64,000 nt of DNA from Fimenecus sp052273625 (GTDB lineage Bacteria; Bacillota; Clostridia; Oscillospirales; Acutalibacteraceae): the NCBI GenBank assembly GCA_052273625.1, contig DAVZHW010000002.1:1-64000 (forward strand), given 5' to 3'. The notes under the pieces were generated by a model. That model was not told the DNA's origin. It saw only the letters and a list, made by a program, of their open reading frames with translations, and ran no database searches. How positions within the stretch are numbered: position 1 is the first letter of the stretch; every line of letters begins with the position of its first letter. This document shows positions 24,565 through 33,515 of this stretch, in pieces. A program made the position numbers and the translations under genes.

Positions 24565-25716
24565 TTATATAATGTCATATTGTTCTAAGTATTCAACCAT
24601 TTTCTTGGCAACAGCATCAATTACATTTATGCAAACAGAATTGCCAAACTGTTTATAAGCTTGCGAGTTGGAAACCGGAATAATAAAGTTTTCTGGGAAT
24701 CCTTGCAAACGAGCACATTCTCTAGGTGTTAACATTCTGGGATTTTTATCTCTTTGAGATATGAGGGCTTCGCTTCCGTCTTTATAGTATCTAGCACTAA
24801 TAGTATTCGTGTGTTTGCTCTCTTCATTAAACACGCAAAAACCAAAGCCGTTCCCTTTCTTTTCATGCATTTTTTTGCGAGCTAAATGACCTTGATAGAG
24901 TTTGTCAGAGATTGTAAATGCATCTGATACATCACTTTCTAATATGTTTCCAACGCATACAGATTCATCAACTTGACCTTGAGGATATGAAAAAGCACTA
25001 TAATTCTCAGGAAGATAATCTTTGTTAAATCCAACTATGATAATACGCTCTCTGTTTTGAGGAGAGCCAAAATGATATGCGTTTAAAACTTCAGGATTTG
25101 GAACGTAATAGCCTAATTCGTCTAATACATTTAAAATGACTTTTAGAGTTTTTCCGCCATCGTGTCCACGAAGCTGTTTTACATTTTCCAACATAAAAGC
25201 TTTAGGTCGCTTTGCTTTTAAAATTCTAGCAATGTCAAAAAACAAAGTGCCACGAGCATCCTCAAATCCTTTTTTGAGACCTGCTTGTGAAAATGGCTGG
25301 CATGGAAATCCGGCAAGCAATATATCGTGATCCGGAATGCTATATTCATCCACTTTAGTGATATCTCCATCCGGAGTCTCGCCGAAATTTGCTTTATAGG
25401 TTTTTTGAGCAAACTTATCCCACTCCGAGGAGTAAACCGTATAGCCTCCATTGTTTTGGAAACCTTGTCTGATTCCGCCAATACCCGCAAACAAATCTAT
25501 TTGTGTAAATTTGCATTTTTCACGAGAAGGATTTTTTAGCGGAGGAGCTTGTGGATAGTTATGTAATTTGTTCAATATTTCTTCAGGAATTATAGATTGA
25601 AGCTCCCACTCTTTCAGCAAGTCCTCCCTACGATACAATCCCAAAAAGTCAGATAGTTCTTTTCGTGTCATATCATGCTCAGTACGAAAAGATATTAATG
25701 CGATACTTTGTACCAT
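24565..25716 (-). CDS. C5-cytosine methyltransferase (Dcm/EcoRII-like)
   Basis: Enzyme of 383 residues with all C5 motifs: QIDLFAGIGGIRQGF, LLAGFPCQPFSQAG (catalytic Cys), FMLENVKQL, GSPQNRERI and QFGNSVCINV. An extension of about 70 residues precedes motif I and contains MTRKELSDFLGL, a HTH-like stretch. Dcm, M.EcoRII and M.ScrFI relatives have similar extensions, and some autoregulate through them. The start is ATG 25716, because GAGG lies 8 nt upstream; the frame extends to a TTG at 25746. It converges on the main operon. Dcm-like enzymes modify CCWGG, matching the inferred nuclease specificity. Confidence 0.92.
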   Translation of the reverse strand: MVQSIALISFRTEHDMTRKELSDFLGLYRREDLLKEWELQSIIPEEILNKLHNYPQAPPLKNPSREKCKFTQIDLFAGIGGIRQGFQNNGGYTVYSSEWDKFAQKTYKANFGETPDGDITKVDEYSIPDHDILLAGFPCQPFSQAGLKKGFEDARGTLFFDIARILKAKRPKAFMLENVKQLRGHDGGKTLKVILNVLDELGYYVPNPEVLNAYHFGSPQNRERIIIVGFNKDYLPENYSAFSYPQGQVDESVCVGNILESDVSDAFTISDKLYQGHLARKKMHEKKGNGFGFCVFNEESKHTNTISARYYKDGSEALISQRDKNPRMLTPRECARLQGFPENFIIPVSNSQAYKQFGNSVCINVIDAVAKKMVEYLEQYDII

Positions 25717-25766
25717 TGTTTCAACCTCGTCTATTTTATTAAACAAGAAATAAATTAATCAATTTT

Positions 25767-25782
25767 ACTAGATGAATCTAGT
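25767..25782. promoter_or_regulatory. Palindrome between divergent methyltransferase genes
   Basis: ACTAGAT-GA-ATCTAGT is a perfect dyad 50 bp upstream of the minus-strand methyltransferase start. It could be the operator bound by that enzyme's HTH-like extension or by the XRE regulator. The rest of this 300-nt intergenic stretch holds promoters only. Confidence 0.5.
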
Positions 25783-25947
25783 TTACCATAAAAGTATGAA
25801 TTAATCAAATAGTATTCGAAATATTCTTACTAATTATTTTGCGGATCAAATATAAAGCGCGAATTCTTTCTTGTTTATTATAAGCATACAACAAAAAGTG
25901 TCCCATAAAACGGACTTTTGAATTCTGCAATCATTTTCGATGCGCTG

Positions 25948-25976
25948 TTGCGATTTTTGTAATAAAATGTTATAAT
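25948..25976 (+). promoter_or_regulatory. Promoter of the second stand-alone methyltransferase
   Basis: TTGCGA (25948-25953), a 17-nt spacer and TATAAT (25971-25976) lie 41 nt before the ATG at 26018. Confidence 0.7.
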
Positions 25977-26017
25977 ATACCAAATAGCTAATCTAAATAG
26001 TTGTTTGGAAGGTTATT

Positions 26018-26956
26018 ATGAAAGTATGTAGTTTGTTTAGCGGAATAGGCGGTATTGACCTTGCTTTTCAACAAGCAGGGTTTGATGTTGTTTGGGCAAA
26101 TGAGTTTGATAAAGATGCAGCAACTACATATCGTCATAACTTTGGCAGAGAATATCTTGTTGAAAAAGATATTAGAAAAGTAAATGTTGATAAAATCCCA
26201 GATTTTGATATTTTAGTTGCAGGATTTCCGTGTCAGCCTTTTTCTATAATGGGTTTTAGAAAAGGATTTAATGATCCTAGAGGTAATCTGTTTTTTGAAA
26301 TTGCACGTATTGCTGAGGTTAAGAAACCAAAGGTGATTTTTCTAGAAAATGTAGCTAATTTATTAAAACACGATGACGGTAAATCATTTTTAACGGTTTA
26401 TAATGCATTAGCACCACAAGGATACGCTTTTCGCTATCAAGTGATGGATGCAATCGAATATAGCAACATCCCTCAATATCGCACTCGTATATTTATAGTT
26501 GCTTTTCAAAACGAAGAAGCGTGTGATAGGTTCACCTTCCCCGAAAAGATAGAATTGAATACAAAGCTCAACGATTTTATTGTTCGCAATCAAAAGCACG
26601 ATGATAGCTATTATTATAATGCATCAAGTTTTTATTATGAGGATCTAAAGAAGATCGTTACTGATCAAAATGCATTATATAAAATTTACGATTCAGGAGT
26701 TTCAAAAAAAGCTCATTATCTATGCCCGACATTAACGGCAAACATGGGTACATATCCCGACAGAGTTCCAATAGTGTTGGATGATTTTGGGATTAGAAAA
26801 ATAACGCCGTATGAATGTTTGGCTTTACAAGGTTTTCCAAAAGATTATCGTTTTCCTAAAATCCCAATGTCAAGCGCTTATAAACAATGCGGGAATAGCG
26901 TCGTTGTACCGGTGATACGGCGCATAGCAGAAAATATCATGAAAGTAATGGACTGA
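26018..26956 (+). CDS. C5-cytosine methyltransferase
   Basis: Enzyme of 312 residues without extensions. Motifs: VCSLFSGIGGIDLAFQQAGF, ILVAGFPCQPFSIMGF, IFLENVANL, IPQYRTRIFIV (motif VIII with QYRTR in place of the usual QNRER) and KQCGNSVVVPV. The target recognition region between motifs VIII and IX differs from the other two C5 enzymes of the island, so the target or strand modified may differ. GGAAGG precedes the ATG. It is translationally coupled (TGATG) to a small gene. Confidence 0.92.
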   Translation: MKVCSLFSGIGGIDLAFQQAGFDVVWANEFDKDAATTYRHNFGREYLVEKDIRKVNVDKIPDFDILVAGFPCQPFSIMGFRKGFNDPRGNLFFEIARIAEVKKPKVIFLENVANLLKHDDGKSFLTVYNALAPQGYAFRYQVMDAIEYSNIPQYRTRIFIVAFQNEEACDRFTFPEKIELNTKLNDFIVRNQKHDDSYYYNASSFYYEDLKKIVTDQNALYKIYDSGVSKKAHYLCPTLTANMGTYPDRVPIVLDDFGIRKITPYECLALQGFPKDYRFPKIPMSSAYKQCGNSVVVPVIRRIAENIMKVMD

Positions 26957-27126
26957 TGAACATGAATGAAATTGAAAAAGAATATCAAGAATTTGTAATA
27001 AAGTTAATAGATAAAGCAAATGAAGTTCAAAAGGATTTTGAAAAGCTTTCCTCAGAGAACAAAGAACGTGTAATGAAAGATGCAAAATATTTGGCTATTA
27101 TAAAATTAGGGGAAAGTATAAAATGA
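26956..27126 (+). CDS. Small coiled-coil-like protein
   Basis: A 56-residue frame starts at ATG 26956, overlapping the methyltransferase stop (TGATG), and ends in TGA overlapping the next start (ATGA). The sequence is a charged amphipathic helix (EIEKEYQEFVIKLIDKANEVQKDFEKL). Overlap on both sides is strong evidence that it is translated. No family is recognised. Confidence 0.65.
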   Translation: MNMNEIEKEYQEFVIKLIDKANEVQKDFEKLSSENKERVMKDAKYLAIIKLGESIK

Positions 27127-27536
27127 TTAAAGAAATAATACACGATCCGATATTTCTTGCAGGAAAGTCGGAGACGGCAACAAAAGATGATTTACAGGTG
27201 GCGCAGGATTTGCTTGATACGCTGATTGCTAACAAAGATGGTTGTGTCGGCATGGCGGCGAATATGATCGATGAGCGCAAGTGCATTATTGTATTTGATA
27301 ACGAAGGTACATATATGACGATGTTTAACCCTGAGATTATCAAAAAATCTGGACCGTATGATACTGAGGAGGGTTGTCTTTCTCTGCTCGGTGGTCCTCG
27401 TCCGTGCAAACGCTATAAGTCCATAAAAGTTCAGTGGCAAACTGCAGAATTTCAAACCCGTATAAAAACATTCTCCGGCTGGACTGCTCAAATCATCCAA
27501 CACGAAATTGACCATTGTTATGGAATATTGATTTAG
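27123..27536 (+). CDS. Peptide deformylase-like protein
   Basis: Short deformylase of 137 residues. The three family motifs are present in modified form: GCVGMAANMI (motif 1, normally G-x-G-L-A-A-x-Q), EEGCLSL with the metal Cys (motif 2) and IIQHEIDHCYGILI with the metal His pair (motif 3). Gln of motif 1 is replaced by Met. It is shorter than housekeeping enzymes (about 150-190 residues). Coupling to the methyltransferase/small-protein genes places it in the island's cargo. It could be a substitute enzyme, for example insensitive to an inhibitor, or work on a peptide specific to the island. Confidence 0.82.
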   Translation: MIKEIIHDPIFLAGKSETATKDDLQVAQDLLDTLIANKDGCVGMAANMIDERKCIIVFDNEGTYMTMFNPEIIKKSGPYDTEEGCLSLLGGPRPCKRYKSIKVQWQTAEFQTRIKTFSGWTAQIIQHEIDHCYGILI

Positions 27537-27560
27537 AATTATAATATTTGAGGTAAAGAA

Positions 27561-28124
27561 ATGAAAACTGATCGAAAAAAACTAAAAAGCAGTTATGATA
27601 AAACTATTGATTTTTTAAATATAGCCATTTCCGATCTTGCCGGAAATTTAACTCTATTGGACACTAAAATCTCAATAATCATGGCGACAGTAGGTGTGAT
27701 TTTAGGTTTGGTAGTTGCCTGTAAAAGTAATGTTTTAAAGGCATATATTTTTTACGCAGATAATTGCCACCTCAAATATATTTTTTTGTTATTATCAGCA
27801 GCTTATATCATAAGCATAATAATCACATTTGTATATGGCATTAAATGTATAATGATTAGATTTGGAAAAAGTAAAACTTCTTCGCTTTGGTTTTTTAATA
27901 CTGCAATTTATGGCGGAATATCTGAGTTGGAGTATATACATAAAGTTAGAAATATGTCAGATGAAGCAATAGTGAAAAATTTGTCTGCTGAAGTTTATAA
28001 GTTAAATATAATTAATAATCGCAAAATGCGTTCAGGTAAAACAACTATTATATTTTTCTCCATATCATGTGCTATAATTGCTGCCTTAATGATTATGGTT
28101 GGAATCTCATATTTGGTGGTGTAG
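27561..28124 (+). CDS. Pycsar effector-like membrane protein (PycTM family)
   Basis: Protein of 187 residues with an N-terminal helix, two hydrophobic helices (about 37-55 and 73-97), a soluble middle region and a third helix (about 164-186). The layout and segments such as LTLLDTKISIIMATVGVILGL match PycTM-type effectors (DUF5706/Pycsar effector family). In Pycsar, a cyclic pyrimidine nucleotide made on phage infection activates the effector, which damages the membrane. The next two genes are class III cyclases, which supports the assignment. GAGGT precedes the ATG. Confidence 0.78.
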   Translation: MKTDRKKLKSSYDKTIDFLNIAISDLAGNLTLLDTKISIIMATVGVILGLVVACKSNVLKAYIFYADNCHLKYIFLLLSAAYIISIIITFVYGIKCIMIRFGKSKTSSLWFFNTAIYGGISELEYIHKVRNMSDEAIVKNLSAEVYKLNIINNRKMRSGKTTIIFFSISCAIIAALMIMVGISYLVV

Positions 28125-28129
28125 CAATA

Positions 28130-28836
28130 ATGGTAGATCTAAAGAAAATAGAAGAAAAAACAAAAGAATTTTATAGCAAAGCTAAAAGCGAATTGCTTTT
28201 GCTTGAGGAACGATCTTTGGCTTTTCAACATAGCGCAATATCTGATGTGATACCAAACTACAAATCAGACCTTTTGAATTTTGGAGCTTATAAAGAAGAT
28301 AACTTTGCTGTTCTTTTTATTGATATGAGAAACTCTTCAATTAGAGCTAAAAATGTTGGTGCATAGAAAACTTTTTTGTAAATGCATGCATTTATTCCTG
28401 CCATGTTACAAGTTGTAGAATTCTATAAAGGACATGTCATTGATTTAATGGGTGATGGGATCATGGTATTCTTTTATGGGAAAGATGAAGGATTCACTAA
28501 AGAAATCGCAATAAAGCACGCAGGCTTGTGTGGAGAGATATGTTGACAGTTGTTAATAAGGTAGTAAATAAAATCCTTTTAGAAGACGGCATTAATTATC
28601 CTATTATTTGTGGTGTTGGAGTAGATTATGGAAAAACTGTCATCACTAAGATAGGCATAGAAAATGTGTTTGACGTTAAAGCGTTTGGTGACTGTATTAA
28701 TAAAGCGTCAAAGTATTCTAAAGTATCCAATTCTGTAAAAGTGAGTAAAAAGGTTAGAGAGCATTGGCCCAAAGGTCCAAACGGAAAAATAGCATTCATA
28801 ACTGATGGTGATGGTTATTTGTTGACCAGTAAATAG
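28130..28836 (+). pseudogene. Decayed Pycsar-type nucleotide cyclase
   Basis: The frame from ATG 28130 gives a normal class III cyclase start (AVLFIDMRNSS with the first metal Asp), then an in-frame TAG (28364-28366) and TAA (28379-28381). The same frame resumes with FYKGHVIDLMGDGIMVFF (second metal Asp). Near 28528 the frame shifts by one base, and the rest (WRDMLTVVNKVVNKILLEDG to DGYLLTSK) is read in another frame to 28836. Two nonsense codons and one frameshift make it non-functional. It was probably the original partner of the effector or a duplicate of the next gene. Confidence 0.85.
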
Positions 28837-28844
28837 GTGACTTT

Positions 28845-30236
28845 ATGAACAATATTATAAAAAATGAATTGGTCGAAAAAGTAAACAAGTCAATTGTCGA
28901 CATCTTAAATATACCGGTCGAAAATATATCTTTTGACTCTAAAATTCCAGTTGACGAAGATATAACTGATTCTAATAAAGTTTACAAAGGTGAGGTTACA
29001 ATACTTTTTGCAGATATGCGAAATTCAACTAAATTTACGGATGAAAACACTGCAAAAACAGTTGTAAAAGTGTATCGTAGTTTTCTGAAAACAATTACTC
29101 GTGCCATTCGAGTTTGTCATGGAAATATCCGTGATTTTATTGGAGATGGCGTTCTTGCTGTTTTCTCTGATAAAGAAATAGACGGAAAATTTGTTTCTTC
29201 TGCTGAACAGGCTGTTATGGCAGGGAAAACAATTTGCACTTTGATTGATTATTGCTTAAATCCAAAACTAAAAGATAAATTTAGCATAGTTATTGGCTAT
29301 GGCATTGGAATATGCACAGGTACGGTTCTTGCTACAAAAGTAGGAATGAGAGGAAATGAGAAAAATCCTGATGTTGAAAATGAGACTGGAATAATATGGG
29401 TTGGATCTTGTACAAACCATGCAAGTAAATTCTGCGGAGTCGCCACATCTGGTGAAATAGTTATAGACAAAAATACATATATGAAACAATCATGTCAGCA
29501 ATCATGGGTGCAAACGCAAAAAATAAAAGGCGATGCAACATACGATTGTTTTGTTTCCAGTAATAACTATTTAGAAATTGAAACTGATACATCACCAATA
29601 TGCATTAATACTGATATAACCTCTAACTCTACAGGAACACAAATCAGCGATACAATCACAAAAAGGCTTGATGCATATGATTCCAAAATCAAAGAACTGA
29701 CATTATTGTTAGAAAAACAAGAACAGAAGCAGAAAAAACTTAATGAAAAAGAAGTTGTACTTAGAAAAAAAGAAAACGGTCTAAATCTTATTGAAGAAAA
29801 ACTGGATGAACAAGAAGAACTGTTGAATGAAAAATGTTACAGGGATTCAGCAGGAATTATCCACCATGCTCATTGTAAGGGGCCATACATTATTGAGTGC
29901 GGCGAAGCCTTCTGGGATAAACAATTAGAGTTAACTATAGAGGCGGGAAGAATAATCGGCAAAAACGAACTCGATGTAGAAATTGAACTTTGTTACGTAT
30001 TGGCTAATATTTATTCTTATCTTAATTCTTGGGAAAAAGCATATAATTATTTATGTATCCAAGCTCAGTATCATTCGTGGATACATGCAAGCACTGTTGA
30101 AAATTACATTGTTAAATCTGGACATTGGGCAAGAATCAAAGGTATTATCGATGCTCGGATTAAAGAGAAGATACCATATAGCCTTGGCAGAAGTTTAAGA
30201 GAATGTCAAGAAGCGATTAAAAAATTGGGGTATTGA
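28845..30236 (+). CDS. Pycsar-type class III nucleotide cyclase
   Basis: Protein of 463 residues. Residues about 45-235 form a class III cyclase domain: VTILFADMRNSTKF (Asp57), NIRDFIGDGVLAVF (Asp101) and IIWVGSCTNHASKFCG. Residues about 265-335 are a coiled coil rich in Lys and Glu. The C-terminal 130 residues are a separate, mostly helical domain with several Cys/His (HHAHCKG). The order effector-cyclase and the N-terminal layout fit PycC, the cCMP/cUMP-producing sensor of Pycsar. This intact copy can replace the decayed gene before it. AGGTGA precedes the ATG. Confidence 0.82.
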   Translation: MNNIIKNELVEKVNKSIVDILNIPVENISFDSKIPVDEDITDSNKVYKGEVTILFADMRNSTKFTDENTAKTVVKVYRSFLKTITRAIRVCHGNIRDFIGDGVLAVFSDKEIDGKFVSSAEQAVMAGKTICTLIDYCLNPKLKDKFSIVIGYGIGICTGTVLATKVGMRGNEKNPDVENETGIIWVGSCTNHASKFCGVATSGEIVIDKNTYMKQSCQQSWVQTQKIKGDATYDCFVSSNNYLEIETDTSPICINTDITSNSTGTQISDTITKRLDAYDSKIKELTLLLEKQEQKQKKLNEKEVVLRKKENGLNLIEEKLDEQEELLNEKCYRDSAGIIHHAHCKGPYIIECGEAFWDKQLELTIEAGRIIGKNELDVEIELCYVLANIYSYLNSWEKAYNYLCIQAQYHSWIHASTVENYIVKSGHWARIKGIIDARIKEKIPYSLGRSLRECQEAIKKLGY

Positions 30237-30257
30237 TTCTTTCAAATTATAAAAATG

Positions 30258-30297
30258 AACAGGTGTGAGATTAAATCTTGCGCCTGTTTTTCTTTTT
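30258..30297 (+). terminator. Terminator after the cyclase
   Basis: An imperfect stem with G-T pairs (AACAGG... with ...CCTGTT) is followed by TTTTTC, ending the Pycsar operon. Confidence 0.65.
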
Positions 30298-30364
30298 AAT
30301 TTCTCTGGACTTGTGGAAGGTGTTGTGGTATGTGTTTGTGTTGCAAAAAGGAGGTGCAACGCAC

Positions 30365-30649
30365 ATGACAACACTTGAAGATTTATACTATGGTAACATC
30401 AGTCCGCACGAAAAGTATATCAAGCAAGGGACGAGAGTGGATAAGCTCGTCAAGCTGATATGCAAAAACGAGGATGAACTGACCGAAGGGCTTACCGAAA
30501 AGCAGAAAGAAACACTTGATAAGTTCAAGGACAGTACAAGCGAGCTGTCCTGCATCACCGAGCGTGAAGCGTTCAGCGCGGGATTTATTCTCGCAACACG
30601 CATAATGGTAGAGGTGATGGAAGGCTTGGAGGAGGTGGAAGATATATGA
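30365..30649 (+). CDS. DUF6809-like small protein
   Basis: Protein of 94 residues (MTTLEDLYYGNISPHEKYIKQGTRVDKL...), helical, ending in TEREAFSAGFILATRIMVEVMEG. The LEDLYYGN-x-x-P-H-E start is characteristic of DUF6809 proteins common in Clostridia mobile elements. The function is unknown. AAGGAGG lies before ATG 30365, and the stop overlaps the next start. Confidence 0.75.
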   Translation: MTTLEDLYYGNISPHEKYIKQGTRVDKLVKLICKNEDELTEGLTEKQKETLDKFKDSTSELSCITEREAFSAGFILATRIMVEVMEGLEEVEDI

Positions 30650-31524
30650 GAAAAATCATAATCTTGCTTCTCTGCTGTGGGTTGCTGATCTGTATGGTGG
30701 AATGCAGTAGCAACACCGCACCACCGCCTACAGAGAGTCCGCCGACAGCGGTATCGGAAACGGTTACGACAGAAGCACCGTCTACAACGGCGGTAGAGCC
30801 GACAGAGGAAGAAAAGGTGCCTACCCCAACCGAGAGCGAGAATCAGGAAACCGAGCCGACCGTAACCGCTACGGCGCCTAATACAACAAAACCGACAGAA
30901 GAAACAGAAAAGCTGACTACATCATCGGCGGCGAAATCTACCACCGACAGCACAACGGAATATCAGCCGACGTGGGAAGATATTAATGTGTACGGATATG
31001 TGGTTGATCCGCCCGAAGATGAACTTCCCGATGAACCGACAGAGAAAAGAGTAGTACCGCCCAAGCCGAGTGCCGATACAGTCGCACAGAAGGTCGCAGA
31101 ATACATAAATCAGTTCCGCACCGAGCAGGGAGATGTTACTGCAACGGTAATCCCCGGACTGACCGAATACTGTAACTACCGATGCACACAACTGAAAACA
31201 AATTTTGCTCACGATACCGATGACCAACGAGCCGCCGCTGAAGCATTACAATACGGCGAATATGTCGACTTGTCACTGTACGGAATCGAGGGCGAGGAAA
31301 ATTATTATACCGCTAATGTGCGCGAAGCCATCGGCAAAGGTAATTGGGGTGGCACCGCCGATGAGATAGCCTACTCCATAGCGGATGGATTCAGAAACAG
31401 CAAATTACATTGGTCGTATGTCGGCAGCTCCAAGTACACCTATATGGCGGTCGGAGTGATGTATGACGGATATTACTGGTATGTCTGCGTATGTATGGAC
31501 TCTGAAAATACAGACTTAAAATAA
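30646..31524 (+). CDS. Secreted CAP/SCP-like protein with Thr/Pro linker
   Basis: Protein of 292 residues. A hydrophobic N-terminus ends in MVEC, a poor lipobox, so it may be a lipoprotein or simply secreted. Residues about 25-110 are a Thr/Pro/Glu-rich spacer. The C-terminal 140 residues look like a CAP (cysteine-rich secretory/SCP) domain, with YINQFRTEQG, LTEYCNYRCTQL, DGFRNSKLHWSYVGSS and YMAVGV. CAP proteins act outside the cell, with functions that vary. Its GC content is higher than that of the defence genes. Confidence 0.65.
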   Translation: MRKIIILLLCCGLLICMVECSSNTAPPPTESPPTAVSETVTTEAPSTTAVEPTEEEKVPTPTESENQETEPTVTATAPNTTKPTEETEKLTTSSAAKSTTDSTTEYQPTWEDINVYGYVVDPPEDELPDEPTEKRVVPPKPSADTVAQKVAEYINQFRTEQGDVTATVIPGLTEYCNYRCTQLKTNFAHDTDDQRAAAEALQYGEYVDLSLYGIEGEENYYTANVREAIGKGNWGGTADEIAYSIADGFRNSKLHWSYVGSSKYTYMAVGVMYDGYYWYVCVCMDSENTDLK

Positions 31525-31530
31525 GCATAA

Positions 31531-31598
31531 AAATACCCACCGGATGCGGCGGTTCATAGCTGAACTTTGTCACAACATCCAGTGGGTTATTTTTTTTG
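31531..31598 (+). terminator. Long terminator hairpin
   Basis: AATACCCACCGGATG pairs with CATCCAGTGGGTTATT (with wobble), enclosing a second TTCA/TGAA stem and followed by eight T residues. Confidence 0.8.
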
Positions 31599-31754
31599 CC
31601 TTTGTAGGCGTTTGTTTTATTTCAAACGTACTACGGATCGATAAAACTATTTCTGTTCGATTGTACGGGACTTTGTAAACGTTCAAAACCGCAAAAACAC
31701 TCGATTTTTAAATGAAAGTGGTTTGTACCAAAATGTAATAATAGCCTCTTTAAA

Positions 31755-33113
31755 TTACATCTCATCGAGCGATAATCTGTAATGCTCGTGACTATGGTAT
31801 TGCGCTGTAAAGGCGGTGAGTTGAACCAAGCGAAGATTATCGTATTTACTAGACATCTTCCAACAAAAATCACTGAATCTGTGTATGGAAAACAGAATAT
31901 AGGTATTGTTTTCCTTTCTGCTGAATTTTGTTGTAATGCGTTCAATTTCAGTCCAATCTTCTTTTGTGCAATGCTCACCCAACGTATCAAAATATTTTAT
32001 GAAAATATATTCGCCGTAGAGTTCATGGATCATATCAAAGGATAATTTTCTGATTCTGGCGTTGCGATGAAGATTATCGTTGTCCTTTGCAAAATCGTCG
32101 TTGGTGTATCTATACGAACGGGTGTTATAAAACAACCAATATTCGCACTCTTTTCTAAAGGTGCGTTTCACCAAAACATTATTAATATATTTCATCATAT
32201 TATTAAAAACGGTTTCGTTGTGATAATCTTGCTTTGTAAAAATGTAACGGTACCAAAAGCTTAAATATTCGTTGGTGATTTCATAATACGCTTTGCGTTT
32301 TCCGCTGGCATCGACGTGTTTTACAATTCCGTTTTTGATTAGTGATTTAAGATACTTATCGCATTTGTTGTTTGGATAACAAGAAAATTCTGCGAGTTCA
32401 GAAACTCTCTTTTTGCCGATTGAAAGGCCGTAAAGTAAAGTGTTATAACTTTCAGGAGTGCGATAATATTCTTTGATAATACGCTCAGCTAACAAATGGA
32501 AATAAGAATTGGGCTGTAAAAACCTTTTGAGATTAGTTTCAAAATCAAGTTTGGGATTGTAAAGTGCAACCAAACTTGAACTGCCGCCGGTAATAGCTTT
32601 GACAAGCACTATTTCTTCATCGGTTAATTTGGGATATATTTTCTTTATCTCTGCGATGTGAAGCGGCGTGAACATACGTTGTCCGTGCTCGTCATGAATA
32701 TAGACAAAAACGGTTCGGTGGTTATCATTGTAAAATTTTTCGACAAGCTGCGAATGGAAACCGCTGTCTTTTTTTATGCCAAATGAGTCAAAGAACACTG
32801 TGCAATTTCGTCTTTGGCACCAAGCATATAACTGTTCGAAAAACATTGCCCAATCCGTAGGGTCAGAGAAAATCTGAGGATACTTTTTTGGAAAAAGTTT
32901 TAATGCAAGAGAATGTTCGATGTTTTCAAAAGAAAAGTATAGGCAATTGCTATATTTTTTACAATAATCCAATACGGCAGATGTTTTACCCGTTCCTATC
33001 CATCCGGTGTAGGTAAGAATTCCTATCTTTTCTTTTTTACGGTGCATTTTCAGCCTTGCATCATTTATCCCGCGCCGGAGCATTTCAACATAGAAATCAT
33101 TACACTCATGCAT
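31755..33113 (-). CDS. AAA ATPase with DUF234-like C-terminus
   Basis: Protein of 452 residues of the archaeal-type ATPase group (ATPase_2 plus DUF234). Walker A is GWIGTGKTS near residue 40 and Walker B is CTVFFDSFGI, followed by a winged-helix region (SELAEFSCYPNNKCDKYLKSLIKNGIVKHV). The C-terminal segment has EITNEYLSFWYRYIF, typical of DUF234, thought to be a nuclease-like or accessory domain. It is the only sizeable minus-strand gene in this part of the island. ATG 33113 fits AGGGAG better than the TTG at 33131. Its role is unknown. Confidence 0.78.
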   Translation of the reverse strand: MHECNDFYVEMLRRGINDARLKMHRKKEKIGILTYTGWIGTGKTSAVLDYCKKYSNCLYFSFENIEHSLALKLFPKKYPQIFSDPTDWAMFFEQLYAWCQRRNCTVFFDSFGIKKDSGFHSQLVEKFYNDNHRTVFVYIHDEHGQRMFTPLHIAEIKKIYPKLTDEEIVLVKAITGGSSSLVALYNPKLDFETNLKRFLQPNSYFHLLAERIIKEYYRTPESYNTLLYGLSIGKKRVSELAEFSCYPNNKCDKYLKSLIKNGIVKHVDASGKRKAYYEITNEYLSFWYRYIFTKQDYHNETVFNNMMKYINNVLVKRTFRKECEYWLFYNTRSYRYTNDDFAKDNDNLHRNARIRKLSFDMIHELYGEYIFIKYFDTLGEHCTKEDWTEIERITTKFSRKENNTYILFSIHRFSDFCWKMSSKYDNLRLVQLTAFTAQYHSHEHYRLSLDEM

Positions 33114-33225
33114 TTTTCTCACTCCCTTCAAAAATCATATCATAATATGATTATATTTCAAAAACTGCATTTTTGCAATAAAAACAGAAAAATATCAAAA
33201 ACTTTTTTCTTTTGCAATTTCCTTT

Positions 33226-33252
33226 AACCGCCTATGTTTTTGGCGGTTTTTA
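33226..33252 (+). terminator. Short terminator
   Basis: AACCGCC pairs with GGCGGTT, followed by TTTTATTTTTT. It insulates the mobilization operon from upstream transcription. Confidence 0.7.
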
Positions 33253-33515
33253 TTTTTTGTAAAAAAATTTTTTCAAAAAAGGCTGTACTAAATCCCGAAA
33301 CGAGGACTACGAGTGAAGGGGTAAGAGAGAAAGAAAAATAAAAAAATTTTAAAAAATGGTTTTAAAAAACGATTTTTCCTGCTCTACCCTTTGAGGAGAT
33401 TTTTTTCTGCAAACGGTTTACAAAATAGTTTTCCCGTGTTCTACCCATTGAGGAAGTTAAAAAATTTTGGTGCAAAATAATTTTTTTTGCAAATAAGGAG
33501 TAGGAGGTGTTAAAA

